Positions 16,610 through 25,697 are shown, counted from the stretch's first letter. The stretch is DNA of 64,000 nt from Panacagrimonas sp963975245 (GCA_963975245.1 CAXBFJ010000002.1:434001-498000); one strand, 5' to 3'. Notes: generated by a model not told the origin, from the letters alone. Made by a program: numbers and translations.

Positions 16610-17095
16610 ATGAACGTAGATACCATCGTGAGCGATGTTAAGGGTGCTGTCGAACCGTACGTGGCTAAGAGCCAGGACGTGGTGACGCTTTCCGTCGAAA
16701 CCGTGAAGCAGGCCAACAGTGTTGTGATCAGCAGTGTGCAGGATCTTTTCAAGACCAACGTAGGTGTCAGCAAGGAGCTGTTCTCTGCTGCGCAGTCCAG
16801 CTTTGACAAGGCCCGTGCAGATGGCGTCAAGCAAGTTGCCTCCAAGCCGATTGAGTATGTTCCGGTTGGCAAGGAGCTGTTTGTCGGTGCGTACAAGGAT
16901 TCTTACGCCATCGTGACCAAGGCCGGCGAAGAGCTGGTGACCATCGTCCGCAAGGGCTTTGATGACGTCGTGGCGCATTTCAGCGGCTCCAAGACGGTGT
17001 CCGGCGAGATGAAGAAGGCCAAGAGCACCGTGAACAAGACGGCCACCAAGGCCAAGAAGACGGTTCGCAAGGCTGCCAAGAAAGCGACTGCTTAA
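16610..17095 (+). CDS. Phasin with basic H1-like C-terminal tail
   Basis: 161 residues. The first ~135 form a continuous amphipathic helix typical of phasins (VKGAVEPYVAKSQDVVTLSVETVKQAN, then PIEYVPVGKELFVGAYKDSY). Phasins coat polyhydroxyalkanoate granules in the cytoplasm. The last ~27 residues are a Lys/Ala/Thr tail (KKAKSTVNKTATKAKKTVRKAAKK) resembling histone H1, as in PhaF-type phasins that attach granules to DNA. The start at 16610 is chosen because an ACAGGA ribosome site lies about 8 nt before it. The promoter and two palindromes upstream suggest PhaR-type control. It converges on the DUF6489 gene across a shared terminator. Confidence 0.82.
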   Translation: MNVDTIVSDVKGAVEPYVAKSQDVVTLSVETVKQANSVVISSVQDLFKTNVGVSKELFSAAQSSFDKARADGVKQVASKPIEYVPVGKELFVGAYKDSYAIVTKAGEELVTIVRKGFDDVVAHFSGSKTVSGEMKKAKSTVNKTATKAKKTVRKAAKKATA

Positions 17096-17130
17096 TCGGC
17101 AGAAACGAGCAGTCCCGCTCAGGCGGGGCT

Positions 17131-17163
17131 AAAAAGGCCGGAGCTAAGCTCCGGCCTTTTTTT
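17131..17163. terminator. Bidirectional terminator between phasin and DUF6489 genes
   Basis: GGCCGGAGC-taa-GCTCCGGCC flanked by an A run on the left and a T run on the right, so it can stop transcription from both converging genes. A second, shorter GC stem (about 17111-17130) precedes it on the phasin side. Confidence 0.92.
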
Positions 17164-17165
17164 GT

Positions 17166-17477
17166 TTAGCTAGATTTCTTCGCACGCGTAGTTTTGCGAG
17201 GCGCGCGCTTGGTTCGAGAACTCTTCTTGGGTTCTGGTTCCGTCGCGGTGACCTCCGCATCAGCCACACGTGCCATGAATTTCTTCCAGGCCGGTGTTTT
17301 CTTGATGCTCTCGAAGTTGCCTTTTACAAAATCGCTGGGATTGAAGGTTTCGTTGACCTGTCCCACTTTTTCTCTGAGAAACTGTACGACGTCGTCCTGC
17401 AGCCCCGCCACATCGGGGAGTCCAAGGAAGCGGCGCAGCTCCTCAGGTTTGACGTCGATTTCGATCTTGATCTGCAT
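17166..17477 (-). CDS. DUF6489-family protein with basic tail
   Basis: 103 residues from the ATG giving MQIKIEIDVKPEELRRFLGLPDV, which matches the start of DUF6489 proteins (usually about 80-100 residues, unknown function). The middle is helical (VVQFLREKVGQVNETFNPSDFVKGNFESIKK), with a phasin-like feel. The last ~25 residues are Lys/Arg/Ser/Thr-rich (KKSSRTKRAPRKTTRAKKSS). The upstream in-frame ATG at 17552 would add 25 residues unlike the family. It converges on the phasin gene, and both proteins end in H1-like tails. A granule- or nucleoid-linked role is inference only. Confidence 0.7.
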   Translation of the reverse strand: MQIKIEIDVKPEELRRFLGLPDVAGLQDDVVQFLREKVGQVNETFNPSDFVKGNFESIKKTPAWKKFMARVADAEVTATEPEPKKSSRTKRAPRKTTRAKKSS

Positions 17478-17612
17478 GCGATAGGCCTTGTCTGGAGGTC
17501 TGGCGAGCGTAGCCCATCGAACATCGGCGCGCGATACATGGGTGCGTTTCACCTACCTCATGAGACGGGCTGCAATATGGCCGACCGGAATCTGCTGCTC
17601 AGCCTGGTCTGC

Positions 17613-18503
17613 TCACACGCCCGACATCAGCAGACTCTGGACCTGGCGGTAACGAGCAGATGTCTGCTCTGCCACCTCATCTGGCAACCAGGGGCCGGGC
17701 GGGCTCTTGTCCCATGTCTGGTCCTCAAGCCAGTCGCGCACGATCTGCTTGTCAAAGCTGGGCGGACTGATGCCGGGCCGCCACGTCTCGGCTGCCCAGA
17801 AGCGCGAAGAGTCGGGCGTCAGCACTTCGTCGATCAGATGGATGTTTCCGGCGTCGTCCAGGCCGAACTCGAACTTGGTGTCCGCCACAATAATGCCGCG
17901 CTTAATCGCATATTCGGCGGCCTCCTGATAAATCTGCAGGCTCAACTCACGCAGCCGATTGGCCAGCGGCGCGCCGATATTCTGTGCCGCGGTCTCGAAA
18001 CTGATGTTCTCGTCGTGGCTGCCGACCGGGGCCTTATCCGCCGGTGTAAAGATGGGTTCAGGCAGTTTGTCGGCCAGGTGCAAGCCTTCCGGGAGAGAGA
18101 TGCCGCAGACGTTGCCTGAGCGCTGATAGTCCTTCCATCCTGATCCGATGAGATATCCGCGAACCACGCACTCCACCGGAATGGCCTTGAGCTTGCGGAC
18201 AATCACGGCCCGGCCTGCCAATGCGGCAATTTCAGCCTCGTCCAGGTAGTCTGAAAGTGACATCTCCGGTGCCATCTGGTTGGGCACGAGCTGACCAAAG
18301 CGCTGCATCCAGAACTCGGTCAACTCCGTCAGCACTTGTCCTTTGCCGGGAATGGGTCGGGGCAGAATGACGTCGAAGGCCGAAAGGCGGTCCGTGGTCA
18401 CAATCAATAGATGCTGTTCACCGGCTGCGTAGATATCGCGAACCTTCCCCCGGTGTACGAGAGGCAAGTTCTTCAAGTCGGACTGGTGCAGCGTATCGTT
18501 CAT
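17613..18503 (-). CDS. purC: Phosphoribosylaminoimidazole-succinocarboxamide synthase
   Basis: 296 residues, the longer form of SAICAR synthetase seen in many proteobacteria and yeast. Motifs: HRGKVRDIYAAGE near the start, LIVTTDRLSAFDVILP, VECVVRGYLIGSGWKDY, and IVADTKFEFGLDDAGNIHLIDEVLTPDSSRFW. It joins aspartate to CAIR in purine synthesis, using ATP. The start at 18503 (MNDTLHQSD) is preferred to upstream in-frame codons because the family homology begins there. It is divergent from purD, another purine gene. Confidence 0.94.
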   Translation of the reverse strand: MNDTLHQSDLKNLPLVHRGKVRDIYAAGEQHLLIVTTDRLSAFDVILPRPIPGKGQVLTELTEFWMQRFGQLVPNQMAPEMSLSDYLDEAEIAALAGRAVIVRKLKAIPVECVVRGYLIGSGWKDYQRSGNVCGISLPEGLHLADKLPEPIFTPADKAPVGSHDENISFETAAQNIGAPLANRLRELSLQIYQEAAEYAIKRGIIVADTKFEFGLDDAGNIHLIDEVLTPDSSRFWAAETWRPGISPPSFDKQIVRDWLEDQTWDKSPPGPWLPDEVAEQTSARYRQVQSLLMSGV

Positions 18504-18795
18504 GTTCTGGCGCGACCGTGGTCGGTGAGGGTCGCACATGATAAACGGCTGGCCGCGTCGAGGTGCCGGACACAGTCTGGCAATCAACAGTTGGTACCAG
18601 CCGAACGCGAGGTGCGAGCGGTCGGCGTTGATCGCGGCCTCAACAGTGGCAAACTAGGCGGCTCACGGCATCACGCCGTCCCCCCTTTCCTCGGAAGACG
18701 CGACGCCCTGACTGAACGGGCGACCCGAATCCGGAGGGCCGTCAGCGCGGACAGCGAGCCCCGATCAACTCAATATTCCCTCAATTCAAACTGTA
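18504..18795. other. purC/purD divergent intergenic region
   Basis: 292 bp between two divergently transcribed purine genes. It must hold both promoters. I see no clear E. coli-type PurR box and no recognisable riboswitch. The right half turns AT-richer (around 18765-18795), just before purD. Confidence 0.4.
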
Positions 18796-20091
18796 ATGAA
18801 GCAAGGTCAAACAATTCTGGTCATCGGTAGTGGCGGTCGCGAACATGCACTGGCCTGGGCGCTCGCTCGCTCCGCCTCCGTTGCCGAGATTCTTGTGGCA
18901 CCAGGAAATGCCGGAACGGCGCAAGAAGCCAAATGCCGCAATGTGCAGGTTGGCGTAGAAGACATTCCCGGCCTGCTCGCCCTCGCGCTGCAAGAGAAGG
19001 TTTCGCTCACCGTTGTCGGGCCGGAAGTGCCACTCGCCCTTGGCGTTGTGGATGCTTTCAGAAAGTCGGGCTTGCGTATCTTCGGGCCGACACAGGCCGC
19101 AGCGCGACTGGAGAGTTCCAAGGCCTTCACAAAGGAGTTCCTGGAGCGCCATCAAATCTCGACTGCCGCTTATGCCGTATTTACCGACGTGTCGGAAGCA
19201 TTGGCGTATCTCGATCAGCGTCAGGCGCCGATCGTGGTGAAGGCAGACGGCCTGGCTGCGGGTAAAGGGGTGGTGGTTGCCACCAGCATGGACGAAGCAC
19301 GCGCAGCGGTCACTGACATGTTGTCAGGAAGCAGCCTAGGGGACGCGGGGGCCCGGGTGGTGATCGAAGATTTTCTGGAAGGTGAAGAGGCGAGCTTCAT
19401 CGTGGTCGCTGATGGTGAGAAATATGTCGCCCTTGCTTCGAGCCAGGATCACAAACGCATCTTTGACGGCGACAAGGGGCCCAACACTGGCGGAATGGGT
19501 GCCTATTCACCGGCCCCGGTGGTGACGCCGGTCATTCATGATCGAATCTGCTCCGAGGTCATCGAGCCCGCTCTCAAGGGCATGGTGGCCGATGGATGTC
19601 CGTTTGAAGGCTTTCTCTACGCGGGTCTGATGATCAGCCCCGAAGGGGGATTAAAGGTCCTCGAGTTCAATACCCGGATGGGCGACCCCGAGACGCAGCC
19701 CATATTGTTCCGGCTGGAATCCGAGCTGCTCGAATTGCTCGATGCCGCAGTAGATGGAAAGCTTGAACAAGCGCAAGTGCGCTGGAATCCTGAGCCTGCC
19801 ATTGGTGTGGTCATGGCGGCACAGGGCTATCCCGCATCAGCACGAAAGAATGACCGTATATCCGGTCTGGGAGAAGTTCAGGCCTCAGTCAAAGTGTTTC
19901 ATGCCGGCACGAGCCTGAATGAGACAGGTGATGTGGTGACCAGCGGAGGTCGTGTGCTGTGCGTGGTGGCCACGGGAGCCGACATTCGCAAGGCTCAGGC
20001 AGCGGCCTATGAAAACGTCGAGAAAATTTCCTGGGACGGCGCGCAGTACCGAAAAGACATTGCCTACCGTGCCATTGCGCGCGAGAGCTAA
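18796..20091 (+). CDS. purD: Phosphoribosylamine-glycine ligase
   Basis: 431 residues, normal for PurD. N-terminal Rossmann-like part (ILVIGSGGREHALAWAL, VAPGNAGTA), then an ATP-grasp domain (APIVVKADGLAAGKGVVVA, FLEGEEASFIVVADG, DHKRIFDGDKGPNTGGMGAYSPAP) and the C-terminal LEFNTRMGDPETQ metal/phosphate motif. It makes glycinamide ribonucleotide in the second step of purine synthesis. It ends just before a strong terminator. Confidence 0.96.
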   Translation: MKQGQTILVIGSGGREHALAWALARSASVAEILVAPGNAGTAQEAKCRNVQVGVEDIPGLLALALQEKVSLTVVGPEVPLALGVVDAFRKSGLRIFGPTQAAARLESSKAFTKEFLERHQISTAAYAVFTDVSEALAYLDQRQAPIVVKADGLAAGKGVVVATSMDEARAAVTDMLSGSSLGDAGARVVIEDFLEGEEASFIVVADGEKYVALASSQDHKRIFDGDKGPNTGGMGAYSPAPVVTPVIHDRICSEVIEPALKGMVADGCPFEGFLYAGLMISPEGGLKVLEFNTRMGDPETQPILFRLESELLELLDAAVDGKLEQAQVRWNPEPAIGVVMAAQGYPASARKNDRISGLGEVQASVKVFHAGTSLNETGDVVTSGGRVLCVVATGADIRKAQAAAYENVEKISWDGAQYRKDIAYRAIARES

Positions 20092-20116
20092 ACGCCCGCG
20101 CTGCAATCGGCCCAGC

Positions 20117-20157
20117 AAAAAGGCCCTGCCACGGTTCCGCGGCAGGGCCTTTTTTTG
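20117..20157. terminator. Bidirectional terminator between purD and rho
   Basis: A long stem, AGGCCCTGCCACGG paired with CCGCGGCAGGGCCT (one mismatch, 2-nt loop), has A residues on the left and a seven-T run on the right. It can serve the convergent purD and rho genes. Confidence 0.92.
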
Positions 20158-20175
20158 CAGCGACGCAGTATTGGC

Positions 20176-21762
20176 TTAGTTGCGTTTCATTGAGTCGAAG
20201 AAGGCCTCATTGGTCTTGGTGATCTTCATGCGATCAAGCAGCAATTCCATGGCAGCCAGTTCGTCCATCTGGTGAAGCAACTTGCGGAGAATCCAGATCT
20301 TGTTCAGATCTGCATCGTCCATCAGCAACTCTTCCTTGCGGGTACCCGAGCGGTTGATGTTGATAGCCGGGAAAATACGTTTCTCGGCAATGCGGCGCTC
20401 AAGATGCAGTTCCATGTTGCCTGTGCCTTTGAACTCTTCAAAGATCACTTCATCCATCTTGGAGCCGGTTTCGATCAGGGCTGTCGCGATGATGGTCAGT
20501 GAGCCGCCTTCTTCAATGTTGCGAGCAGCGCCAAAGAAACGCTTGGGTTTCTGCAATGCATTGGCATCAACACCGCCGGTCAAGACCTTGCCCGATGATG
20601 GGGCAACCGTGTTGTAGGCACGCGCCAGACGCGTAATGGAATCCAGCAGAATGACCACATCACGCTTGTGCTCAACCAGTCGCCGCGCCTTTTCGATGAC
20701 CATTTCTGCAACCTGCACATGACGGGCAGCGGCTTCATCAAAGGTCGAAGCCACCACTTCGCCGCGCACGGTGCGCTGCATGTCGGTGACTTCTTCAGGG
20801 CGCTCATCAATCAGCAGGACGATGAGATACACGTCCGGGTAATTGGCGGCCAGAGACTGCGCAATGTTCTGCAGCATGATCGTCTTGCCGGCTTTGGGCG
20901 GTGAGACGATCAGGCCACGCTGTCCACGGCCAAACGGCGCCACGATATCGATGACACGGGCGGTAATGTCCTCTGTCGTGCCATTTCCCCGCTCCATGCG
21001 GAACTGATCATTGGCAAACAGCGGTGTCAGATTCTCGAAGTTGACCTTCTTCTTGCTGACTTCGGGTGCTTCATAGTTGATGGTGTCAACGTTGAGCAGG
21101 GAGAAGTGTTTTTCGTTGTCCTTCGGACTGCGCACACGGCCTGAAACCGTATCGCCGGTACGCAGGCTGAAGCGGCGGATCGTGGATTGCGAGATGTAGA
21201 CATCATCCGGGCCGGCCAGATAGGAGCTATCCGGTCCACGAAGAAAGCCGTAGCCCTCGTTCATGATCTCCAGCACGCCGTCGGCCATGATGTGGTCGCC
21301 GCGACGCCCCGCTGCCTTGAGCAGGTTGAAGACCAGATCCTGCTTGCGAGCGCGGGCGATGTTCTCCAGACCCTGTTCCTGGGCCAGCTTGAGCAGTGCT
21401 GAAGCGCTCTGCTTCTTGATGTCCGGAATACGGACCACAACGGGAGGCTTCTGCGGGTTGAACTCTGGAGGGAGTCTGCGCGCAGGAATAGGAGGAGGTG
21501 GCTCGGCTGGCTCGTCGCCTTCCGTTGCAACGGCGGCCTTTGCTGCCTTGGCAGCGGCTTTTTCCGCCTTGGCTGTCAGGGCGTCTGCAGCAATATCCGC
21601 GGCGAGTTCGGCTTCGAACTCCTCCAGCGTCATATCAACCGGCAAGCCGTCCTGCGACTGTTTGCCGCCGCGCTGATTGCCGTTGTTATTGTTGCGGGGA
21701 CCGCCGCCATGCCGGCGACGGTGCTTCATCATGCGAGGGGGTTTATTAGGCGGTTGTGACAT
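20176..21762 (-). CDS. rho: Transcription termination factor Rho with long N-terminal extension
   Basis: About 528 residues from the ATG at 21762, against 419 in E. coli. The usual Rho starts near residue 115 (SASALLKLAQEQGLENIARARKQDL), followed by the RNA-binding cold-shock-like domain (GDHIMADGVLEIMNEGYGFLR), Walker A SPPKAGKT, Walker B DVVILLDSITRLARAY and Q-loop/R-loop segments. The extra ~114 residues hold a basic Gly/Asn patch (RRRHGGGPRNNNNGNQRGG), an acidic-alanine helix and a proline run (EPPPPIPARR). The start is uncertain: 21762 lies inside trxA by 17 nt, while 21732 lies after the trxA stop; no good ribosome site marks either. Same strand as trxA, so probably co-transcribed. Confidence 0.93.
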   Translation of the reverse strand: MSQPPNKPPRMMKHRRRHGGGPRNNNNGNQRGGKQSQDGLPVDMTLEEFEAELAADIAADALTAKAEKAAAKAAKAAVATEGDEPAEPPPPIPARRLPPEFNPQKPPVVVRIPDIKKQSASALLKLAQEQGLENIARARKQDLVFNLLKAAGRRGDHIMADGVLEIMNEGYGFLRGPDSSYLAGPDDVYISQSTIRRFSLRTGDTVSGRVRSPKDNEKHFSLLNVDTINYEAPEVSKKKVNFENLTPLFANDQFRMERGNGTTEDITARVIDIVAPFGRGQRGLIVSPPKAGKTIMLQNIAQSLAANYPDVYLIVLLIDERPEEVTDMQRTVRGEVVASTFDEAAARHVQVAEMVIEKARRLVEHKRDVVILLDSITRLARAYNTVAPSSGKVLTGGVDANALQKPKRFFGAARNIEEGGSLTIIATALIETGSKMDEVIFEEFKGTGNMELHLERRIAEKRIFPAININRSGTRKEELLMDDADLNKIWILRKLLHQMDELAAMELLLDRMKITKTNEAFFDSMKRN

Positions 21763-22081
21763 GCTCGGAAACAAAGGCGGTGAGCTGGGCTTTGTGAACC
21801 GCGCCCACCTGGGTGGCAGCTGCCTGTCCATCCTTGAACAGGATCAGCGTAGGAATGCCGCGGATGCCAAACTTGGGCGGTGTGCCCGGGTTTTCGTCCA
21901 CGTTGAGTTTTACAACTTTGAGCTTGCCGACATTTTCGTCAGCAACTTGCTCGAGGATTGGCGCGATCATGCGGCACGGTCCGCACCACTCTGCCCAGAA
22001 GTCGACCAGGACCGGGACGTCTGACTTGAGAACGTCTTCGTCAAAGGAAGCGTCGGAAACGGCGGAAATGTTTTCGCTCAT
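21746..22081 (-). CDS. trxA: Thioredoxin 1
   Basis: 111 residues with the active site WAEWCGPCRM and the cis-proline loop IRGIPTLILFKDG. A cytoplasmic dithiol reductant. It lies directly upstream of rho on the same strand and is divergent from rhlB, the same gene neighbourhood as in E. coli. Confidence 0.96.
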   Translation of the reverse strand: MSENISAVSDASFDEDVLKSDVPVLVDFWAEWCGPCRMIAPILEQVADENVGKLKVVKLNVDENPGTPPKFGIRGIPTLILFKDGQAAATQVGAVHKAQLTAFVSEHVTTA

Positions 22082-22339
22082 GGAATGACCTCATGTGTCA
22101 TGAACGCGGCAGGATGGCGCGCGAAAATGGAAATTGGGGTTAAGTCGAATCCAGTTCAGCAACTGCACTGGCCCGCGCATTGGCGGTACTTGGCGGTTAT
22201 GATGGATAGCTTGCTACGGGGGGACCGATCAGAGCGGGAGCGCCGAGCAACCAGATAATTTGGTGCCCACGATTCCCGTGAGTGCGTCTATTTGAGCCGA
22301 TTCAACCCGGCCTTGCAAGCTGACCATAAATTTATTCCG

Positions 22340-23605
22340 ATGCAAGCTGATCATTTATCCGATATTTCATTCTCCAGCCTGGCGCTGGACTCCGGTCTTC
22401 AGGCCGCTATTTCCAAGCTGGGCTTTGATCGCTGTACGCCGATCCAGGCCCAGACCCTGCCGCTGGCGCTGGAAGGTCACGACCTTGCCGGTCAGGCGCA
22501 AACCGGCACAGGCAAGACGGCCGCTTTCTTGCTGGCCACCATGAATCGTCTGCTGACCGAGCCGGCGAAAGGGCCTGAAGGCCAGCCGCGCGCCTTCATT
22601 CTGGCACCGACCCGCGAACTCGCAGTGCAGATTCACGAGGATGCACTGCAACTGCGTGGAGACACCGGGCTGCGCCTTGCGGTGTGCTACGGCGGCACGG
22701 GTTATGAGTCACAGCGTCAGGCAATTCAGGATGGCGTCGATATTCTGATTGGCACTCCAGGGCGGCTGATCGATTACTACAAGCAGGACGTCTACTCGCT
22801 CAAGCACATTGAAGTAGTGGTGTTGGATGAAGCGGATCGCATGTTCGATCTCGGGTTTATTGCAGACATCCGCTATCTCTTCCGGCGCATGCCGGAAGCC
22901 GCTCAACGCCGCAATTATCTGTTCTCGGCCACCCTGTCCCAGCGCGTGCTGGAGCTGGCCTTTGAGCACATGAATGACCCGCGGCAGGTCACCATTGAAG
23001 CTGAACAGGTCACCGCTGACCGGGTCCGCCAGTCACTGATTCATGTGGCCAATGAGGACAAACTCAAGGTTCTGGTCGGGCTTCTGCAGCATCATGATCC
23101 CCTGCGGACCTTGATCTTCATCAACACCAAGCGCGGTGCAGAAATTGTTGAGAGCGCGCTGGCAGCCAATCATTTCGATGCCAAGACCTTGTCTGGAGAT
23201 GTCCCCCAGACCAAGCGAATGCGACTTCTTGAAGCATTCAAGGACGGCAAGTTGCCAATCCTGGTCGCCACCGATGTGGCGGCGCGCGGATTGCACATCC
23301 CGGCAGTGAGCCACGTCATCAATTACGACTTGCCGCAGGACCCGGAAGATTACGTGCACCGGATTGGCAGAACCGCGCGAGCGGGGCAGGCAGGCGATGC
23401 CATTTCTCTGTGCTGCGAGACCTGGGTTTATTCCCTGCCGGAAATCGAAAAATATATCGGACAGCGCCTGCCCACTGAGCATTTCCCAGGTGAGTGGATG
23501 CCCACCGACTTTGTCGAATCCCGGCCACCGCCACGCAAGCCGCGCAGCGGCCCGGCGCGGCGCGGCGGCGGGGGCTCGTCTTCGCATGGAAGACGGCGCA
23601 GATAA
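22340..23605 (+). CDS. rhlB: DEAD-box RNA helicase RhlB
   Basis: 421 residues. Q motif (FDRCTPIQAQTLPLAL), motif I AQTGTGKT, Ia PTRELAVQ, II VLDEADRMFDLGF, III FSATL, and the C-terminal RecA domain with VATDVAARGLHIP and YVHRIGRTARAG. A basic Arg/Gly/Pro tail (about 390-421) probably binds RNA. E. coli RhlB serves the RNA degradosome. The ATG at 22340 matches the RhlB start; an in-frame TTG at 22292 would add 16 residues. It is divergent from trxA-rho, and its end overlaps the next gene by 20 nt. Confidence 0.9.
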   Translation: MQADHLSDISFSSLALDSGLQAAISKLGFDRCTPIQAQTLPLALEGHDLAGQAQTGTGKTAAFLLATMNRLLTEPAKGPEGQPRAFILAPTRELAVQIHEDALQLRGDTGLRLAVCYGGTGYESQRQAIQDGVDILIGTPGRLIDYYKQDVYSLKHIEVVVLDEADRMFDLGFIADIRYLFRRMPEAAQRRNYLFSATLSQRVLELAFEHMNDPRQVTIEAEQVTADRVRQSLIHVANEDKLKVLVGLLQHHDPLRTLIFINTKRGAEIVESALAANHFDAKTLSGDVPQTKRMRLLEAFKDGKLPILVATDVAARGLHIPAVSHVINYDLPQDPEDYVHRIGRTARAGQAGDAISLCCETWVYSLPEIEKYIGQRLPTEHFPGEWMPTDFVESRPPPRKPRSGPARRGGGGSSSHGRRRR

Positions 23606-24362
23606 GCCTGCCCAGATTGCGGGCGGGCCTTCGTTCATCGAGCCGGACTGGCCGCGCCACCCTCGCGTGCGTGCCGTTGTCAGCACACGCAACGGTGGTT
23701 TCAGCAAAGGTGCATTCAACAGTCTGAATGTGGCCACACATGTGGGTGATAGTCCGGCAGCGGTTGATGCTAATCGTCAGCGGCTCTGCCAGATGCTGGA
23801 ACTGCCGACAGAACCGGTCTGGTTGGAGCAGGTGCACGGAACCCGCGTGGTGCAACTTGCGGATATCCGGGCTGAGCAGCCACCCGAAGCCGATGCGGCC
23901 TGGACTTCCCAGACGGGCGTGGTCTGCGCCGTGATGAGCGCGGATTGTCTGCCTGTGCTTTTTGCCGATCGATCGGGTCGGCATGTTGCTGCCAGCCACG
24001 CGGGATGGCGCGGCCTTGCCGCCGGGGTTCTGGAACAGACGGTTCGCTCATTGCCAGTTCCTGCCGCGCAGATCACGGCCTGGCTTGGACCGGCGATCGG
24101 ACCCAGCGCATACGAGGTTGGAGCTGAGGTCCGGGCGCAATTTCTGAGCGCACACCAAGATGCTGATGATGCGTTCAGGCGACGAGCCAACGGAAAATTT
24201 GAACTCGACATGTACAGTGCAGCTCGGCTGATACTGCGCAAGCTCGGGGTGTCCGATGTTCACGGCGGAACGCACTGCACGTTCACCGAATCCGACACAT
24301 TTTTCTCATTCAGAAGAGACGGTCGATGCGGACGCATGGTGAGTTTGATTTGGCTCGAATAA
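23586..24362 (+). CDS. pgeF: Peptidoglycan editing factor PgeF (YfiH/laccase-domain family)
   Basis: 258 residues. Family signature residues: EQVHGTRVV, MSADCLPVLFAD, ASHAGWRGLAAGVLE and CTFTESDTFFSFRRDGRCGRM, carrying the His/Cys/His zinc site. Members act as purine nucleoside phosphorylase/adenosine deaminase in vitro, and E. coli YfiH prevents wrong amino acids entering peptidoglycan precursors. The ATG at 23586 overlaps the rhlB end by 20 nt. It often follows rluD elsewhere, but here it follows rhlB. Confidence 0.9.
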   Translation: MEDGADKPAQIAGGPSFIEPDWPRHPRVRAVVSTRNGGFSKGAFNSLNVATHVGDSPAAVDANRQRLCQMLELPTEPVWLEQVHGTRVVQLADIRAEQPPEADAAWTSQTGVVCAVMSADCLPVLFADRSGRHVAASHAGWRGLAAGVLEQTVRSLPVPAAQITAWLGPAIGPSAYEVGAEVRAQFLSAHQDADDAFRRRANGKFELDMYSAARLILRKLGVSDVHGGTHCTFTESDTFFSFRRDGRCGRMVSLIWLE

Positions 24363-24644
24363 CCACATGCTGCTGTCGCCAGCGCGTTGCGCCTGCCCTA
24401 GCTGCTCTGCTACAAGTTCTCAATCAGTCGGGCCCGACCCGCGAGTAATCTAAATAGAGGTCGCTACGCGACCCAGCAGTGAGGAGAGGGAATGAATGCA
24501 GGATTCGACGCGAGGTGAGGCCCAGCAAGCCCGGCTCGTTGTGCGTCCTGCTTGTGCCGGTATTGCCGGCTTCTGAACAGTGGTTTCGGCGAAATCCGCC
24601 TGCGCAAAAGAATGCGGGCACCTAGCGATCGAGGGCGTCATTTC

Positions 24645-25634
24645 ATGAAAACGTATATGCGAACCAGCGTTTGCCTGTTTTTGGCTGGCGTACTGGCCGG
24701 AGTTCCCGCCTGGGTGAGCGCTCAAGGCGATGAGGAGGGCCCTGTAGTAAAGCCCCGGCCCGCCGAAATGGCAGGACTTGCAGCACACAGTCTGCTTCTG
24801 GATGTAACCAATACCGGCAAGCATCTGATTGCGGTGGGTGATCGCGGCAACATCGTCGCTTCCAACGATGGACTGCATTGGGCGCAGGTGTCGGTGCCAG
24901 TGCGTGCAACGCTGACCTCGGTGGATTTTGTAGATGAAAACCGGGGCTGGGCCGTGGGTCATGATGCGGTCATCCTGCACACCCGTGACGGTGGCAGGAC
25001 CTGGCAGTTGCAGAATTTTCAGCCCGGATTGCAGCGGCCCTTTCTCAAGGTTCATTTTGAAGATGCCAGCAACGGTGTGGCGATTGGCGCCTACGGCCTG
25101 ATGATGAGCACCAGCGACGGCGGCGTGAATTGGAGTGAGGTTGAGGCAGAAGCGATTCGTGAAGAAGAGCTTCATTTCAACGACATCACCAAACTCAACA
25201 ACGGTGAGATCCTGTTGGTGGGTGAAAGCGGAATGATGGGGATATCCAGGGACGGCGTGGAATGGGAGCGTCTGGAATCGCCGTATGAAGGCTCCTTGTA
25301 TGGCGCTGTTCCCCTGGGCGAGAAGGGCGCCATGGTTTTCGGCTTGCGCGGCAATGCCTACATTGCCCAGGACGTGAGCAGCGGCGAATGGACTCAGGTT
25401 GATACCGGCACCGTCGCATCTTTTTATGGCGGCACTTTATTGCCGTCAGGCTCGGTGGCCATGGTGGGTTTGGCAGGCGCGGTGGCAATCGTGTCGCCAG
25501 AGGGCAAGGTGCGCCGCACCAAGGTCCAGGCCATGGCTGGCGTGACCGGCTCCGGAACCTTGGCTGGCGCCATTCCATGGAAGGGTGGGGTACTGGCCGT
25601 TGGCGAGCTTGGGGTCAGTCAGGTTGGACTCTGA
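24645..25634 (+). CDS. YCF48-like BNR/beta-propeller exported protein
   Basis: 329 residues with a signal peptide (about 1-27, ending WVSAQ). The mature protein is a repeat beta-propeller: GDRGNIVASNDGLHWAQV, HDAVILHTRDGGRTWQL, GAYGLMMSTSDGGVNWSEV, GESGMMGISRDGVEWERL, each with the Asp-box/YCF48 pattern. In plants and cyanobacteria Ycf48 aids photosystem II assembly; there is no photosynthesis gene here, so that role does not apply. In gammaproteobacteria such genes often sit beside RND exporters, as here (63 bp gap, same strand). I infer a periplasmic accessory of the exporter; this is unproven. Confidence 0.8.
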   Translation: MKTYMRTSVCLFLAGVLAGVPAWVSAQGDEEGPVVKPRPAEMAGLAAHSLLLDVTNTGKHLIAVGDRGNIVASNDGLHWAQVSVPVRATLTSVDFVDENRGWAVGHDAVILHTRDGGRTWQLQNFQPGLQRPFLKVHFEDASNGVAIGAYGLMMSTSDGGVNWSEVEAEAIREEELHFNDITKLNNGEILLVGESGMMGISRDGVEWERLESPYEGSLYGAVPLGEKGAMVFGLRGNAYIAQDVSSGEWTQVDTGTVASFYGGTLLPSGSVAMVGLAGAVAIVSPEGKVRRTKVQAMAGVTGSGTLAGAIPWKGGVLAVGELGVSQVGL

Positions 25635-25697
25635 CATCTGTCGATAGGCCTTTAACCAAGGCGACGAAAGCGATAAGAAATTCTTGAGGAAGCAGAT

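Noticed and set aside
18504..18795. PurR box or purine riboswitch between purC and purD
   Set aside because: No ACGCAAACGTTTGCGT-like palindrome and no purine-riboswitch core could be seen.
24645..25634. Photosystem II assembly factor
   Set aside because: The YCF48 repeat match is real, but no photosynthesis genes are present and the partner is an RND exporter.
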